A DNA stretch of 64,000 nucleotides from Bradyrhizobium sp. Ec3.3 (GCF_000472925.1 NZ_KI421479.1:62001-126000); one strand, 5' to 3'; shown: positions 17,491 to 25,775, numbered from the stretch's first letter. The notes: generated by a model not told the origin, from the letters alone. Made by a program: numbers and translations.

Positions 17491-17541
17491 CTGAGACCGG
17501 TGCCCTCCGGCTCCAACCGCCGACCCAGGAAGGATCGAGAG

Positions 17542-18015
17542 ATGACGTACGCAATCTCCACAAGGCTGGCACCTTCATTGATTAGCCTTGCGACTGCGGC
17601 GTTTCTCGCGCTTGGTGGATCGACGCCGGCTTTTGCCCAGGATGCGGTTGTCGCAACGCTTCCTCAGGACATTCATTTCGAGGGACCCGCCGGAGCGGTG
17701 GGAATCGCTACCCTATATGGCGATCCGAAAAAGGCGGGAGTATTTTCGGAGCGGGTGAGAATCCCATCTGGCTTCAAGATCATGCCGCATTGGCATGGTG
17801 AGACGCGAACGGCCATCGTTCTGTCCGGCACCTTGTATTACGCGAACGGTGATCAGTGGGATGAAAGTAAATTCAAGGCCTACCCACCCGGCTCGTTCTT
17901 GATTGAACCGGCGAAAATCTCCCACTACGCGATGGCAAAGGACGGCGAGGTGGTTCTTCAGGCGACGAGTATCGGTCCGAGCAGCACCGTCAAGATTGAA
18001 CAAGCGAAGAAGTAG
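17542..18015 (+). CDS. Secreted cupin-domain protein
   Basis: A 157-residue protein with a signal peptide (cleaved after TPAFA, about residue 33) and a single cupin barrel. The metal site is visible in PHWHGETRTAIVLSG (HxH and later residues) with the second half in IEPAKISHYAMAKDGE. Small periplasmic cupins of this kind have no single known role. The ATG at 17542 has a clear AGGAAGGA ribosome site. The gene lies just after a small-RNA-type promoter cassette, so its leader carries that conserved segment. Confidence 0.85.
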   Translation: MTYAISTRLAPSLISLATAAFLALGGSTPAFAQDAVVATLPQDIHFEGPAGAVGIATLYGDPKKAGVFSERVRIPSGFKIMPHWHGETRTAIVLSGTLYYANGDQWDESKFKAYPPGSFLIEPAKISHYAMAKDGEVVLQATSIGPSSTVKIEQAKK

Positions 18016-18231
18016 GTCAGCGGTGGCACACGCCTCAGCCTGAATGTTCGCTCCTGGCCCATCGTCGCAAATCTGACACGTCCCGCTGACGTCCACTTTC
18101 GGGGGCGGAGCCGACTAGATTGCCCCATACAGAGTTTTTCGCCTTTTGAACCCGAAGCGGACATTCCGCATGGCTCGATGGTTTCGAGCCATGCTGTCTT
18201 GTGTCTCTATGCGGTGGGTGGGCGGCGTGGA

Positions 18232-18780
18232 CTAGCGGCGGCCCGATTGCTCGGCGAATCGCTTTTCGCCGGGCAACTTGCCCCCGGCCAGCAGGCTGCT
18301 GCAAATCCACCGAGATTCTCTGGGTTGCGCTCCAAGGAAAGCCTTGGTCTCTACGCACTGCGCGTAAGTGTTGTAGCTGAGCGTGTCCGTGCACGTTGGC
18401 GAGAACATGCTACCATCCATTCCTCCCTGGCCAGCAAGGCTACATCCAACCCAGGGGGCGTTGCCGACCCTGAAACTTGTTTCGCAACCACCGTTGCAGC
18501 TGCGGGCCTCTCTCTCCAGCTTGGCAAGCCTCCCCAATGTTGAATTCGGCGCGAACACTGGCGTTTGAGCGGTTGAGGTGCCGGTTGTCCTGCGGGATGT
18601 CTCCGTGTTTGACGACCCCCGTTGCAGATGATGGGGCCTGGCCGCCTGCTCCGGCGCATTGACCGTGACACCGGGTAGCGTGCTGGTGGCCGAGCCTTGC
18701 GACGATGCCGGGCCACACAGGAAGACAGTTGCGAACATAGCGAGGATCGAGGGAGCGACAGCACTTGAAGACAATTTCAT
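18232..18780 (-). CDS. Secreted cysteine-containing protein, unknown function
   Basis: A 182-residue protein with a signal peptide (cleaved near GPASSQ, about residue 28), a proline-rich linker with TLPGVTVNAPEQAARP, and a C-terminal part with six or more cysteines (SCNGGCETSF, VGCSLAG, SPTCTD, AQCVET, WICSSL) that probably form disulfides in the periplasm. The LPGVTV-type linker is common in Bradyrhizobium exported proteins of unknown role. The start at 18780 has AAAGG 8 bases upstream. Confidence 0.7.
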   Translation of the reverse strand: MKLSSSAVAPSILAMFATVFLCGPASSQGSATSTLPGVTVNAPEQAARPHHLQRGSSNTETSRRTTGTSTAQTPVFAPNSTLGRLAKLEREARSCNGGCETSFRVGNAPWVGCSLAGQGGMDGSMFSPTCTDTLSYNTYAQCVETKAFLGAQPRESRWICSSLLAGGKLPGEKRFAEQSGRR

Positions 18781-19084
18781 GATGATGCCTTTCCAGGACG
18801 GACAGGCCGTCCATTGGTCAAAATAAACCACGCGCAATTCGTAGCTTGTATTTTGCAACCTAGCTAGCGGTCGGCTCGCCAAAAAGTTGTGCACGCCGGC
18901 GTCGCGGGCAACGGCTCGCTCGAGCAAGCGCCCGGTGCAGCGCAACAATCGCGTTGGAAGGCTGCGGGCACCAGTGCTGTCTTCCGCTCATGGCCTTAAG
19001 GGACAAGCAGACATATTTCCAAGGAATGTCGGTCTGGAAACGTAGATCGGATTTTCTGAAAAAATAGGAAAAACCGAAAACAAC

Positions 19085-19113
19085 TTGACGCGTCGGGCAA
19101 ATCACCAGTAAAG
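19085..19113 (+). promoter_or_regulatory. Promoter of small-RNA cassette, copy 3
   Basis: TTGACG (19085-19090), 17-base spacer, GTAAAG (19108-19113). Same spacer block as the other three copies. Confidence 0.6.
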
Positions 19114-19119
19114 TGGCAT

Positions 19120-19170
19120 CATCGAAAGAGTTCGCATCAGCCCGCGCGGAGAAATTCGCCGCGGGTTTTT
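19120..19170 (+). ncRNA. Candidate small RNA, copy 3
   Basis: The conserved block is intact, followed by a hairpin (CCCGCG 19141-19146 with CGCGGG 19160-19165, extended by CGGA/TTCG around a GAAA loop) and five T residues (19166-19170). This is a complete promoter-to-terminator unit for an RNA of about 50 nt. It sits in a 442-bp gap (18949-19390) that otherwise shows no gene. Confidence 0.65.
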
Positions 19171-19390
19171 GCTTTGATACGAGCCTCCCAGGCGCGGTCG
19201 TTCTGTTGCAGGTGATTGGGAGCCGAACGTCCGCTTCCATTTGTGCCCCCTTCCGGCATCCGGAGTTGAACCGCGTCATTAGGTGAAGCGACTACAGATA
19301 GCCGGCCAATGCAAGACGCTGGAATTCTCCGACAGGCTCGAACGAACCGAGCCGGTACGCCCAGTTTTCGTTCTGTCCAAGATCACTCAT

Positions 19391-20437
19391 ATGAAGTTAA
19401 TTCTGCGGGGCGCGCTGGCGGCTCTGGCTTTCGCATCGATAGTCTGGTTGGTGGCGGCGCCCTCGGCGGACGACGACGTCAATACGTGTGGAAAGGCATC
19501 TGGCGACGAGGCAATAGCCGCGTGCACACGTGGGATCGACTCCGGTCGATATAGCGGCCATCAGCTTGCTGCGCTCTTCAACAATCGTTGCTCCAAGTGG
19601 AACGGAAAGCGGGAAAGCGACAAGGCCTTTGCGGATTGCAGCCAGGCGATCCTGCTTGATCCGGACTACGCATTGGCGTTCTTCAACCGCGGCAACGCCT
19701 GCTTTGCCAAAGGCCAATACGACCGCGCCATCGAGGAATACAACCAATCGATCCGGCTCAATCCGAACTACGCGCATGCGTTCAGCAACCGCGGCAACAC
19801 CTATGCCAACAAGGGCCAATACGACCGCGCCATCGAGGATTACAACGAGGCGATTCGGCTCAAACCGAACGACGCAGCTGCGTTCTACAACCGCGGCACC
19901 GCCTATGACGTCGAAGGCCAACACGACCGAGCCATCGAGGATTACGACCAGGCGATCCGGCTTGATCCGAACTACGCAGATGCGTTCTACAACCGCGGCA
20001 TCGCCCATAAGGCGAAGGGTCAATACGACCGCGCCATCGAGGATTACGACCAGGCGATCCGGCTCGATCCGAACTACGTAAATGCGTTCAATAACCGCGG
20101 CACCTCCTATAGCGCCAAAGGCCAATTCGACCGCGCCATCGAGGATTTCAACCAGGCAATCCGGCTTAATCCAAACCACGCTGAGGCGCTCAACAACCGC
20201 GGCATCGCCTATAATGCCAAAGGTCAATACGACCGCGCCATCGAGGATTTCGACCAGGTGATCCGGCTTATGCCGAACCAGGCAATAGCGTTTTATAACC
20301 GCGGCTTTGCATGGGAACAAAAGAACGACCTGCAACGCGCATTGGCGGACTACCAGAAATTCTCCGAATTGGCCCCGTCCGATCCTGATGGTCCAAAGGC
20401 AGTTGAGCGCTGCACGAGGGTGTTGAGCGGTCGGTGA
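19391..20437 (+). CDS. Secreted tetratricopeptide-repeat protein
   Basis: A 348-residue protein with a signal peptide (MKLILRGALAALAFASIVWL; cleavage near residue 25) and about eight TPR units of 34 residues from residue 55 onward. The consensus NRGxxYxxKGQYDRAIEDYDQAIRLDPNY is nearly identical from unit to unit. TPR arrays bind protein partners; no enzyme domain is present. The ATG at 19391 is chosen for the signal peptide, since the frame extends upstream without it. Small-RNA copies lie on both sides. Confidence 0.85.
   Translation: MKLILRGALAALAFASIVWLVAAPSADDDVNTCGKASGDEAIAACTRGIDSGRYSGHQLAALFNNRCSKWNGKRESDKAFADCSQAILLDPDYALAFFNRGNACFAKGQYDRAIEEYNQSIRLNPNYAHAFSNRGNTYANKGQYDRAIEDYNEAIRLKPNDAAAFYNRGTAYDVEGQHDRAIEDYDQAIRLDPNYADAFYNRGIAHKAKGQYDRAIEDYDQAIRLDPNYVNAFNNRGTSYSAKGQFDRAIEDFNQAIRLNPNHAEALNNRGIAYNAKGQYDRAIEDFDQVIRLMPNQAIAFYNRGFAWEQKNDLQRALADYQKFSELAPSDPDGPKAVERCTRVLSGR
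19658..20371 (+). repeat. Tandem 102-bp repeats within the TPR gene
   Basis: Seven units with a 102-bp period start at 19658, 19760, 19862, 19964, 20066, 20168 and 20270. The segment GACCGCGCCATCGAGGA recurs almost unchanged in each. Units 4 and 5 are the most alike, which suggests recent duplication; the last unit is diverged. Confidence 0.85.
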
Positions 20438-20591
20438 CAGCCGTGCTTTCGATATTCCAATTGACCAAAAGTCAGTCTGCGACATCGAACGACCTGGCGT
20501 CGCAGTTTGAAGGCAAACTGCCACACCTCTGCAAATGTCGGTCTGGAAGGCAAGGCGGGCATTTGAGCCGGATAGGAAAATCAGAAATGGC

Positions 20592-20620
20592 TTGACACGT
20601 CGGGCAAATCGCCTCTAAAG
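20592..20620 (+). promoter_or_regulatory. Promoter of small-RNA cassette, copy 4
   Basis: TTGACA (20592-20597), 17-base spacer, CTAAAG (20615-20620). This is the best match of the four to a housekeeping promoter, with a perfect -35 and optimal spacing. Confidence 0.7.
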
Positions 20621-20626
20621 TGGCAT

Positions 20627-20681
20627 CATCCAAAGAGTTCGCATCAACCCGTGGCGGAGAAATCCGCCGCGGGTTTTTTTT
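20627..20681 (+). ncRNA. Candidate small RNA, copy 4 (best preserved)
   Basis: The RNA would be about 55 nt: an unstructured conserved 5' half (GCATCATC, then AAAGAGTTCGCATCAA) and a terminator hairpin with an 11-bp stem containing one G-T pair (20648-20658 with 20663-20673), a GAAA tetraloop and at least seven T residues. The family probably acts by base pairing through the 5' half; this is inference. Short multi-copy RNA families have been described in Bradyrhizobium, so it may already be known under another name. Confidence 0.7.
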
Positions 20682-20735
20682 ATTCCAATACCGAGATCGG
20701 ACGGCGGCGGCGCATCGCGGCCTCGCCCTCGTTGA

Positions 20736-20879
20736 AAACTTCTGGTCTGGGACAAAGTCCTGGGTCTTGGACGGACAGATGCGCTGGCAGGCTTTGCCTC
20801 GGTGACAGCAAATCTCGTGGTCTCATTTTATTTCGCCAAGCGTGGGTTCGAGAACGTCGCAAGGATCATCAAGCGGTGA
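20736..20879 (+). pseudogene. 5'-truncated phage-type membrane protein remnant
   Basis: An open frame without a plausible start begins after a stop at 20733 and encodes about 47 residues ending TANLVVSFYFAKRGFENVARIIKR. This looks like the C-terminal end of a holin-like or other phage membrane protein, with a membrane helix and basic tail. Its TGA (20877-20879) overlaps the GTG of the next gene. The missing 5' end lies about where small-RNA copy 4 now ends, so an insertion or deletion may have occurred there. A GTG at 20817 could give a very short product. Confidence 0.45.
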
Positions 20880-21175
20880 GCATTCGGGACGACGAGATCA
20901 GGGCCATCGTTGTGGAAACGCTGGCCGAGCAGCAGAGGCTTCAGCACGAAAGTATCGACGCGATCGTCTCGAAGGCTGTCGCCTCGATCCTGGCATCGCT
21001 CGGCATTGAAGATGACGATCGCAAGGAATTGAGGGCGGACTTCCAGCACCTTCGCCGGTGGAGAAAGAGCGTGGAACAGGCTCAGAGCTACACCTTCAAG
21101 GCGGTCATTACTGTGATCGCGACCGGCCTGATCGGCGCGCTCTGGCTGGGCGTCAAGGTCGTGCTGAGTAAGTGA
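20876..21175 (+). CDS. Small phage-like protein with C-terminal membrane helix
   Basis: A 99-residue protein with a charged helical N-terminal part (IRAIVVETLAEQQRLQHESID), then DDRKELRADFQHLRRWRKSVEQ and a final membrane segment (VITVIATGLIGALWLGVKVV). Proteins of this layout occur beside lysis genes in prophages of Rhizobiales; the function is not known. The start is GTG at 20876, with AAGGA upstream, overlapping the preceding stop as GTGA. Its own stop overlaps the GTG of the next gene in the same way. Confidence 0.65.
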   Translation: MSIRDDEIRAIVVETLAEQQRLQHESIDAIVSKAVASILASLGIEDDDRKELRADFQHLRRWRKSVEQAQSYTFKAVITVIATGLIGALWLGVKVVLSK

Positions 21176-21675
21176 GCAAGGGCAGTGACATCGCGGCCGA
21201 AGATCCGTCTTGCTTTTCAGAGGGCGAACCCGTGTACCGTATTCGGGCTGTCGACAGCGACGACGACGAGGTCGCCGAGATCCTCCGCGATCTTCATCAA
21301 TGGACCTTCTTCGGCACCGCAGCCGTTCCACAGTTCGGATCGGGATCCTGGTGGCTTGCCCATAGCGGAGCCAAGGCCGTCGCTTTTGCGGGCGTCGTGC
21401 CGTCCACGCATGCCCCCAACAGCGGATATCTTTGCCGTGTGGGAGTCTTGCAGGAGCATCAAGGGCGCGGGCTGCAACGCAGACTGATGCGGGCGGTCGA
21501 GGTGCAGGCCCGGCGGATCGGTTGGGAGAGCATCGTGTCGGACACGACCGACAACAGGATATCCGCGAACAACTTCATCAGGACTGGCTACCGGCTCTAT
21601 GAGCCGGAGGTGCCCTGGGGATGGAGGAACACGCTCTACTGGCGAAAAAGGCTGAACCGGAGTTTAGGTGGGTGA
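21172..21675 (+). CDS. GNAT-family N-acetyltransferase
   Basis: A 167-residue protein with the GNAT fold: the acetyl-CoA binding region is GVLQEHQGRGLQRRLMRAVE, preceded by the strand VAFAGVV. The C-terminal block NNFIRTGYRLYEPEVPWGWRNTLYWRKRL is typical of GNAT proteins found in phage-like gene sets. It starts with GTG in a GTGA overlap with the preceding gene, which indicates one coupled operon. The target is unknown. A strong terminator follows at 21760. Confidence 0.8.
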   Translation: MSKGSDIAAEDPSCFSEGEPVYRIRAVDSDDDEVAEILRDLHQWTFFGTAAVPQFGSGSWWLAHSGAKAVAFAGVVPSTHAPNSGYLCRVGVLQEHQGRGLQRRLMRAVEVQARRIGWESIVSDTTDNRISANNFIRTGYRLYEPEVPWGWRNTLYWRKRLNRSLGG

Positions 21676-21759
21676 GCTTCCGTGAAGCGGAATGCACCAC
21701 GCAAAAGCAAAGCACGGCCTCGCCTTTAAGGGACGACGAACCACCGTCCGTTGCATGGA

Positions 21760-21795
21760 AGCGGCCCGGCAGCATCACGCTGCCGGGCCGCTTTT
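21760..21795 (+). terminator. Strong intrinsic terminator
   Basis: A perfect 14-bp stem (21760-21773 with 21779-21792), 5-base loop and TTTT. It closes the phage-like operon and separates it from the CoA-transferase gene at 21936. Confidence 0.85.
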
Positions 21796-21935
21796 GCGTT
21801 TCGATCGGCTCGTTGTGCCGGCGATCTGCGATACTACTGCTGATCGGACGCGGGCGGGGGACTTGCGCTGCGCCGTGCCGCGGGCTTTAAAGTCGGTATT
21901 CGGCGGCCACAAGCCGATGTAGGGAGCAAGCCAGC

Positions 21936-23198
21936 ATGATTGATCAGCCGCAACTGCCGGAGCGTCCACCGCGCGCCGGGAACGGGCCTACGGCACTTGA
22001 CGGACTGCTGGTCATCGATTTCACGCGTGTGGTCGCAGGACCGGCCTGCACGCAAATGCTCGGCGATTTCGGCGCAGATATCATCAAGATCGAGAATCCC
22101 GACGGCGGCGACGATACGCGGGCCTATGAGCACGCCGAGATCGGAGGCGAGAGCGCCGCCTTTCTCAGCCTCAATCGCAACAAGCGCGGCATCGCGCTGG
22201 ATCTCGCAGTGCCGACCGCGTGCGAGGTGGCGCGCGAGCTGATCCGCAAGGCCGACGTGGTCGTCGAGAATTTCTCGGGCGGCGTCATGAAGAAGTTCGG
22301 CTTGGATTATGAATCGGTCGCGCCGATCAATCCGCGGCTGGTTTACTGCTCGATCTCTGCCTATGGCCGGACCGGGCCGTTTGCCTCTCGGCCCGGCTTT
22401 GATCCCATCACCCAGGCCGAGAGCGGCTTCATGTCGCTGAACGGCTTCCCCGATGGACCGCCAGTCCGGACTGGTCCGCCGATCGTCGACATGGCGACAG
22501 GGTTGGCGGCCGGGAATGCCATCCTTCTTGCGCTGCTGGCCCGGGAGAGGCTGGGCCGCGGGCAGCACGTTGAAGTCGCGTTGTTTGATATTGCGATGGC
22601 CATGACTGGCTTCTATGGCATGGCCTATCTGATCAACGGCCAGAATCCCGGGCGGTTCGGCAACTCGCCGAGCGGTTCTCCCACGGTCGGAGTCTATGAG
22701 GCGTCTGACGGACCGCTCTATATGGCGTGCGGCAATGACAGGCTTTACCGGCGTCTGGTCGTTGAGGTGCTTGATCGACCTGACCTCATCACCGATCCTC
22801 GCTTTGCGACGCGGAAAGCGCGGGCCGAGAACAAGGAGAAGCTGCGCGCCGCCATTGCCGAGGTGTTTGCCGGCGATCGCCTCGAGAACTGGATGACGAA
22901 GATGAAGCAGGCCAATATCCCGGTTGGCTATCTTCGCACCGTCGAGGAAGGCTTCAATGCGCCAGAGGCGCGAGAGCGGCAACGGCTGAACCGGATCCCG
23001 CACCCCACGGCAGGCTGGGTGCCCAACATCGAATCTCCGGTGTCCATGAATCTCACGCCCGCAATTGAGCCCGTCGCGGCGCCGCTGTTGGGTGAGCACA
23101 CCAGGGACGTCCTGCGCGAGACGCTTGGTTATGACGAGCGACGGCTCGGCGAGCTTGCGGAGAACGGCGCCTTTGGAGCCGGCCGGCGATTGGGGTAA
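21936..23198 (+). CDS. CaiB/BaiF-family CoA-transferase
   Basis: A 420-residue class III CoA-transferase, which moves CoA between carboxylic acids. The N-terminal GLLVIDFTRVVAGPACTQMLGDFGADIIKIE block is characteristic, and the catalytic aspartate lies in GFDPITQAESGFMSLNG (about residue 155). Members activate or exchange aromatic or dicarboxylic acid CoA thioesters. The gene opens the catabolic island and is followed by a GST-type isomerase remnant and a two-component monooxygenase. The ribosome site is GGGAG well placed before ATG 21936. Confidence 0.88.
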   Translation: MIDQPQLPERPPRAGNGPTALDGLLVIDFTRVVAGPACTQMLGDFGADIIKIENPDGGDDTRAYEHAEIGGESAAFLSLNRNKRGIALDLAVPTACEVARELIRKADVVVENFSGGVMKKFGLDYESVAPINPRLVYCSISAYGRTGPFASRPGFDPITQAESGFMSLNGFPDGPPVRTGPPIVDMATGLAAGNAILLALLARERLGRGQHVEVALFDIAMAMTGFYGMAYLINGQNPGRFGNSPSGSPTVGVYEASDGPLYMACGNDRLYRRLVVEVLDRPDLITDPRFATRKARAENKEKLRAAIAEVFAGDRLENWMTKMKQANIPVGYLRTVEEGFNAPEARERQRLNRIPHPTAGWVPNIESPVSMNLTPAIEPVAAPLLGEHTRDVLRETLGYDERRLGELAENGAFGAGRRLG

Positions 23199-23253
23199 CC
23201 AACCCGGAACGTCGTCTCGCGTCGGAAGCGTCGGCGAATGGAGGGGAGTGACG

Positions 23254-23909
23254 ATGGACATCCAACTATACGGTTTCTGGCGATCGATTGCGTCGTTTCG
23301 CGTGCGGGTGGCGTTGAAGCTCAAGGGGCTTCCGTTCAAGGAAATTCCCATCGACATCATGTCCGGCGAGCAGTTCACGCCTGACTATGATGCCGTGAAC
23401 GCGGAGCGCGTCGTGCCGACTTTGGTGCACGACGGATACCGGGTGTTTCAGTCGCTTGCGATCATCGAATATCTCGACGAAGTCAGTCCCGAGCCGGGGT
23501 TGTTGCCGACGGATCCGGCCGATCGCGCGTATGCCCGGTCGCTGGCTCTGGTGACGGTTGCGGACGTCCATCCGCTGGTGACGCCGCGCGTGCGTAATCA
23601 TTTGGCAAAGGCATTCGGGCAGATGGTGACGCAATCACAGGATGGGCCGAGCATTGGGCGCGCGAGGGGCTGGCGACCTATGAGCGGCTCCTCGCCAGGC
23701 GATCGCCGGCTCCGTTCGTCCTAGGCGCCACGCCCGGGATAGCCGATATCTGCATCGCGGGGCAGGTTGTGGGGGCCCATTTCCTCAAATGGGATATGGC
23801 GCCTTATCCGACCGTGGCCCGGCTCGCGGATCGCTGTTTCGCGCAGCCGGCCTTTGCGACGTCTCATCCTTTCGAGCAGCCCGGGTACAAGGCTGAATCC
23901 GGCCGCTGA
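23254..23909 (+). pseudogene. maiA: Maleylacetoacetate isomerase-like gene, frameshifted
   Basis: The first part (from ATG 23254) encodes the glutathione-binding domain: MDIQLYGFWRSIASFRVRVA, VPTLVHDG, QSLAIIEYLDE, then PRVRNHL. Near 23625-23643 the frame breaks; the following frame continues the same family with WAEHWAREGLATYERLLARR, FVLGATPGIADICIAGQVVGA and ends at TGA 23907. The two halves together give a normal length of about 218 residues. A one-base deletion explains it; an error in the sequence is also possible. MaiA isomerises maleyl to fumaryl ring-cleavage products, which fits an aromatic pathway. Confidence 0.8.
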
Positions 23910-23972
23910 CATTGCATCGTCTTGATCTGGCGGGCTTTCGGCCGCATAACAGTGGCGAAACGAGGGACACGA

Positions 23973-25202
23973 ATGGTGGCCGGCAATCCCATTTCAGGTG
24001 CGGCCCAGCCGGAGGCGGAGACCGGTGAGCATGCCTATGCCGCGATGATCGCGCGCGCCAGGGCGCTCGTTCCTCAATTGCGACAGCGCGCAGCGCGGAC
24101 GGAGGAGCTTCGGCGCCTTCCGCCCGAAACCGAGCAGGACCTTCATGACGCAGGCCTGTTCAGGATTCTTCAGCCCAAGCGCTTCGGAGGGGCGGAGCTC
24201 GATTACGGCGCGCTGATCGATTGTGCCGACCTGCTGGGGCAGGCGGACGCTTCAGTGGCCTGGAATTTTGCCAACCTGGCGAGCCACCATTGGATGCTTG
24301 GCATGTTCGAAGAGAAGGCCCAGACTTTGGTCTGGGGCCACGATGCCAATACTCTGATCGCCTCGTCGTTCATTTTCCCCGCCGGTCGTGCCCGGAAAAC
24401 CGATGGCGGTTATCGACTGCACGGAAGCTGGCCGTTCTCGTCGGGTGTAGCGTCCTGCGAATGGAACATGCTTGCAAGCGTGGTCTACTCCGATGACGAG
24501 GCCGACGGCATCGAATATCGCATCTTCTTGCTTTCCAGAAAGGACTACAAGATCCTCGACACCTGGAACGCAGCGGGACTGCGCGGCACCGGTTCGAGCG
24601 ACGTGGAAGTTAGGGATGCCTTTGTTCCCGACTACATGACGGTCGCCGTCGGCAATCTGGCGGGAGGTCCGACACCCGGAAGCGCGGTCAATCCCAATCC
24701 GCTCTATGCGCTTCCGGTATTTTCATTGTTTCCGTACGTTCTGTCCGGCGTTGCGCTCGGAAACGCGCAGGCATGCCTGGATGACTACGTCGAGGTCGTT
24801 CGCCACCGCATATCGACCTACAACCGCGCCAAGCTGAGTGATTTCCAAAGCACCCAGATCAAGATTGCCGATGCTTCGGCGAAGGTCGACGCCGCACGCT
24901 TGATCATGCGCTCTGCCTGTGCGCTTGCCATGGAAGATGCGCGGCGTGGCCACGTTCCGAGCATGGCAGCCAAGACCAGGTACAGGCGTGACGGTGCATT
25001 CTCGGTCAATTTGTGTACCGAGGCGGTGTCGATGCTGTTCGCCGCGAGCGGCGCGCGCGGATTGTTCACGAGCGGCGTCTTGCAGCGGCAATTCCGCGAT
25101 GCCCACGCGATCAACTCGCACCTCGCGTTCAATTTCGACGCGGCTGGTACGAACTATGGCCGCGTGGCGCTCGGCCTGCCGTCCGAGAACCTGACGCTGT
25201 GA
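23973..25202 (+). CDS. Flavin-dependent monooxygenase, oxygenase component (group D)
   Basis: A 409-residue protein with the acyl-CoA dehydrogenase fold used by two-component hydroxylases such as HsaA. Visible blocks: LHDAGLFRILQPKRFGGAELDYGAL near the N-terminus, GSWPFSSGVASCEWNM in the centre, GLRGTGSSDVEV, and the C-terminal ASGARGLFTSGVLQRQFRDAHAINSH with catalytic-type residues. It would hydroxylate an aromatic or related ring with reduced flavin from the reductase encoded 9 bases downstream. The ATG at 23973 follows GAGGGA with a 5-base gap, so an upstream frame extension is not used. Confidence 0.85.
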   Translation: MVAGNPISGAAQPEAETGEHAYAAMIARARALVPQLRQRAARTEELRRLPPETEQDLHDAGLFRILQPKRFGGAELDYGALIDCADLLGQADASVAWNFANLASHHWMLGMFEEKAQTLVWGHDANTLIASSFIFPAGRARKTDGGYRLHGSWPFSSGVASCEWNMLASVVYSDDEADGIEYRIFLLSRKDYKILDTWNAAGLRGTGSSDVEVRDAFVPDYMTVAVGNLAGGPTPGSAVNPNPLYALPVFSLFPYVLSGVALGNAQACLDDYVEVVRHRISTYNRAKLSDFQSTQIKIADASAKVDAARLIMRSACALAMEDARRGHVPSMAAKTRYRRDGAFSVNLCTEAVSMLFAASGARGLFTSGVLQRQFRDAHAINSHLAFNFDAAGTNYGRVALGLPSENLTL

Positions 25203-25211
25203 GGCCGGCCG

Positions 25212-25775
25212 ATGACTGATTTGCCCAAGCAGCCGCCGGCCGCAGACCCAGCCAACGAACTGGCGAGCGACAGCTCGCCGATCGATCCGCGCGATTTTCG
25301 CAACGCCCTTGGCAGCTATGCCACGGGCGTGACCATCATTACCGCCGCGGGTCCGGACGGCAAACCCTACGGTTTGACGTGCAATTCATTCGCTTCGGTA
25401 TCTCTCAATCCACCACTCGTGCTCTGGAGCCTCGTGGTCTATTCGTCGAGCCTGACCGTATTTCAGAATGCCAGCCATTTCGCAGTCAACGTGCTCGGCG
25501 CCTCGCAGCAGGCGCTTGCGAACAAGTTCGCAAAATCTTCGGACGACAAGTTCATTGGTGTTGGCTGGAGTCCCGGGCTCGGGAACGCTCCGCTGCTTGC
25601 CGAAAGCGTTGCCAATTTTCAGTGCCGGTCTGTCAATCGATATTACGGTGGCGACCACGTGATCTTTCTTGGAGCGGTCGAGGCCTACTCCTACAATCGA
25701 AACGAACCTCTGCTTTTTGCGCGGGGGGCCTACGGGCGTTTTTTGCCGGACGATGATCGCCAGAACTCCTCGTAA
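25212..25775 (+). CDS. Flavin reductase component of the monooxygenase
   Basis: A 187-residue protein of the flavin-reductase-like (HpaC/HsaB) domain family. Motifs: FRNALGSYATGVTIITA, GLTCNSFASVSLNPPLVL (flavin binding), HFAVNVL and GDHVIFLGAVEAY. It supplies reduced FMN or FAD to the oxygenase encoded immediately upstream. The spacing of 9 bases supports one transcript. Confidence 0.88.
   Translation: MTDLPKQPPAADPANELASDSSPIDPRDFRNALGSYATGVTIITAAGPDGKPYGLTCNSFASVSLNPPLVLWSLVVYSSSLTVFQNASHFAVNVLGASQQALANKFAKSSDDKFIGVGWSPGLGNAPLLAESVANFQCRSVNRYYGGDHVIFLGAVEAYSYNRNEPLLFARGAYGRFLPDDDRQNSS

Noticed and set aside
17440..17541. A reading frame starting at the GTG within the small-RNA block (VASSKEFASTR...), also present at 19113 and 20620
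   Set aside because: There is no ribosome site before the GTG, it overlaps the -10 region, and the frames diverge at once after the conserved block. The conservation fits an RNA better than a peptide.
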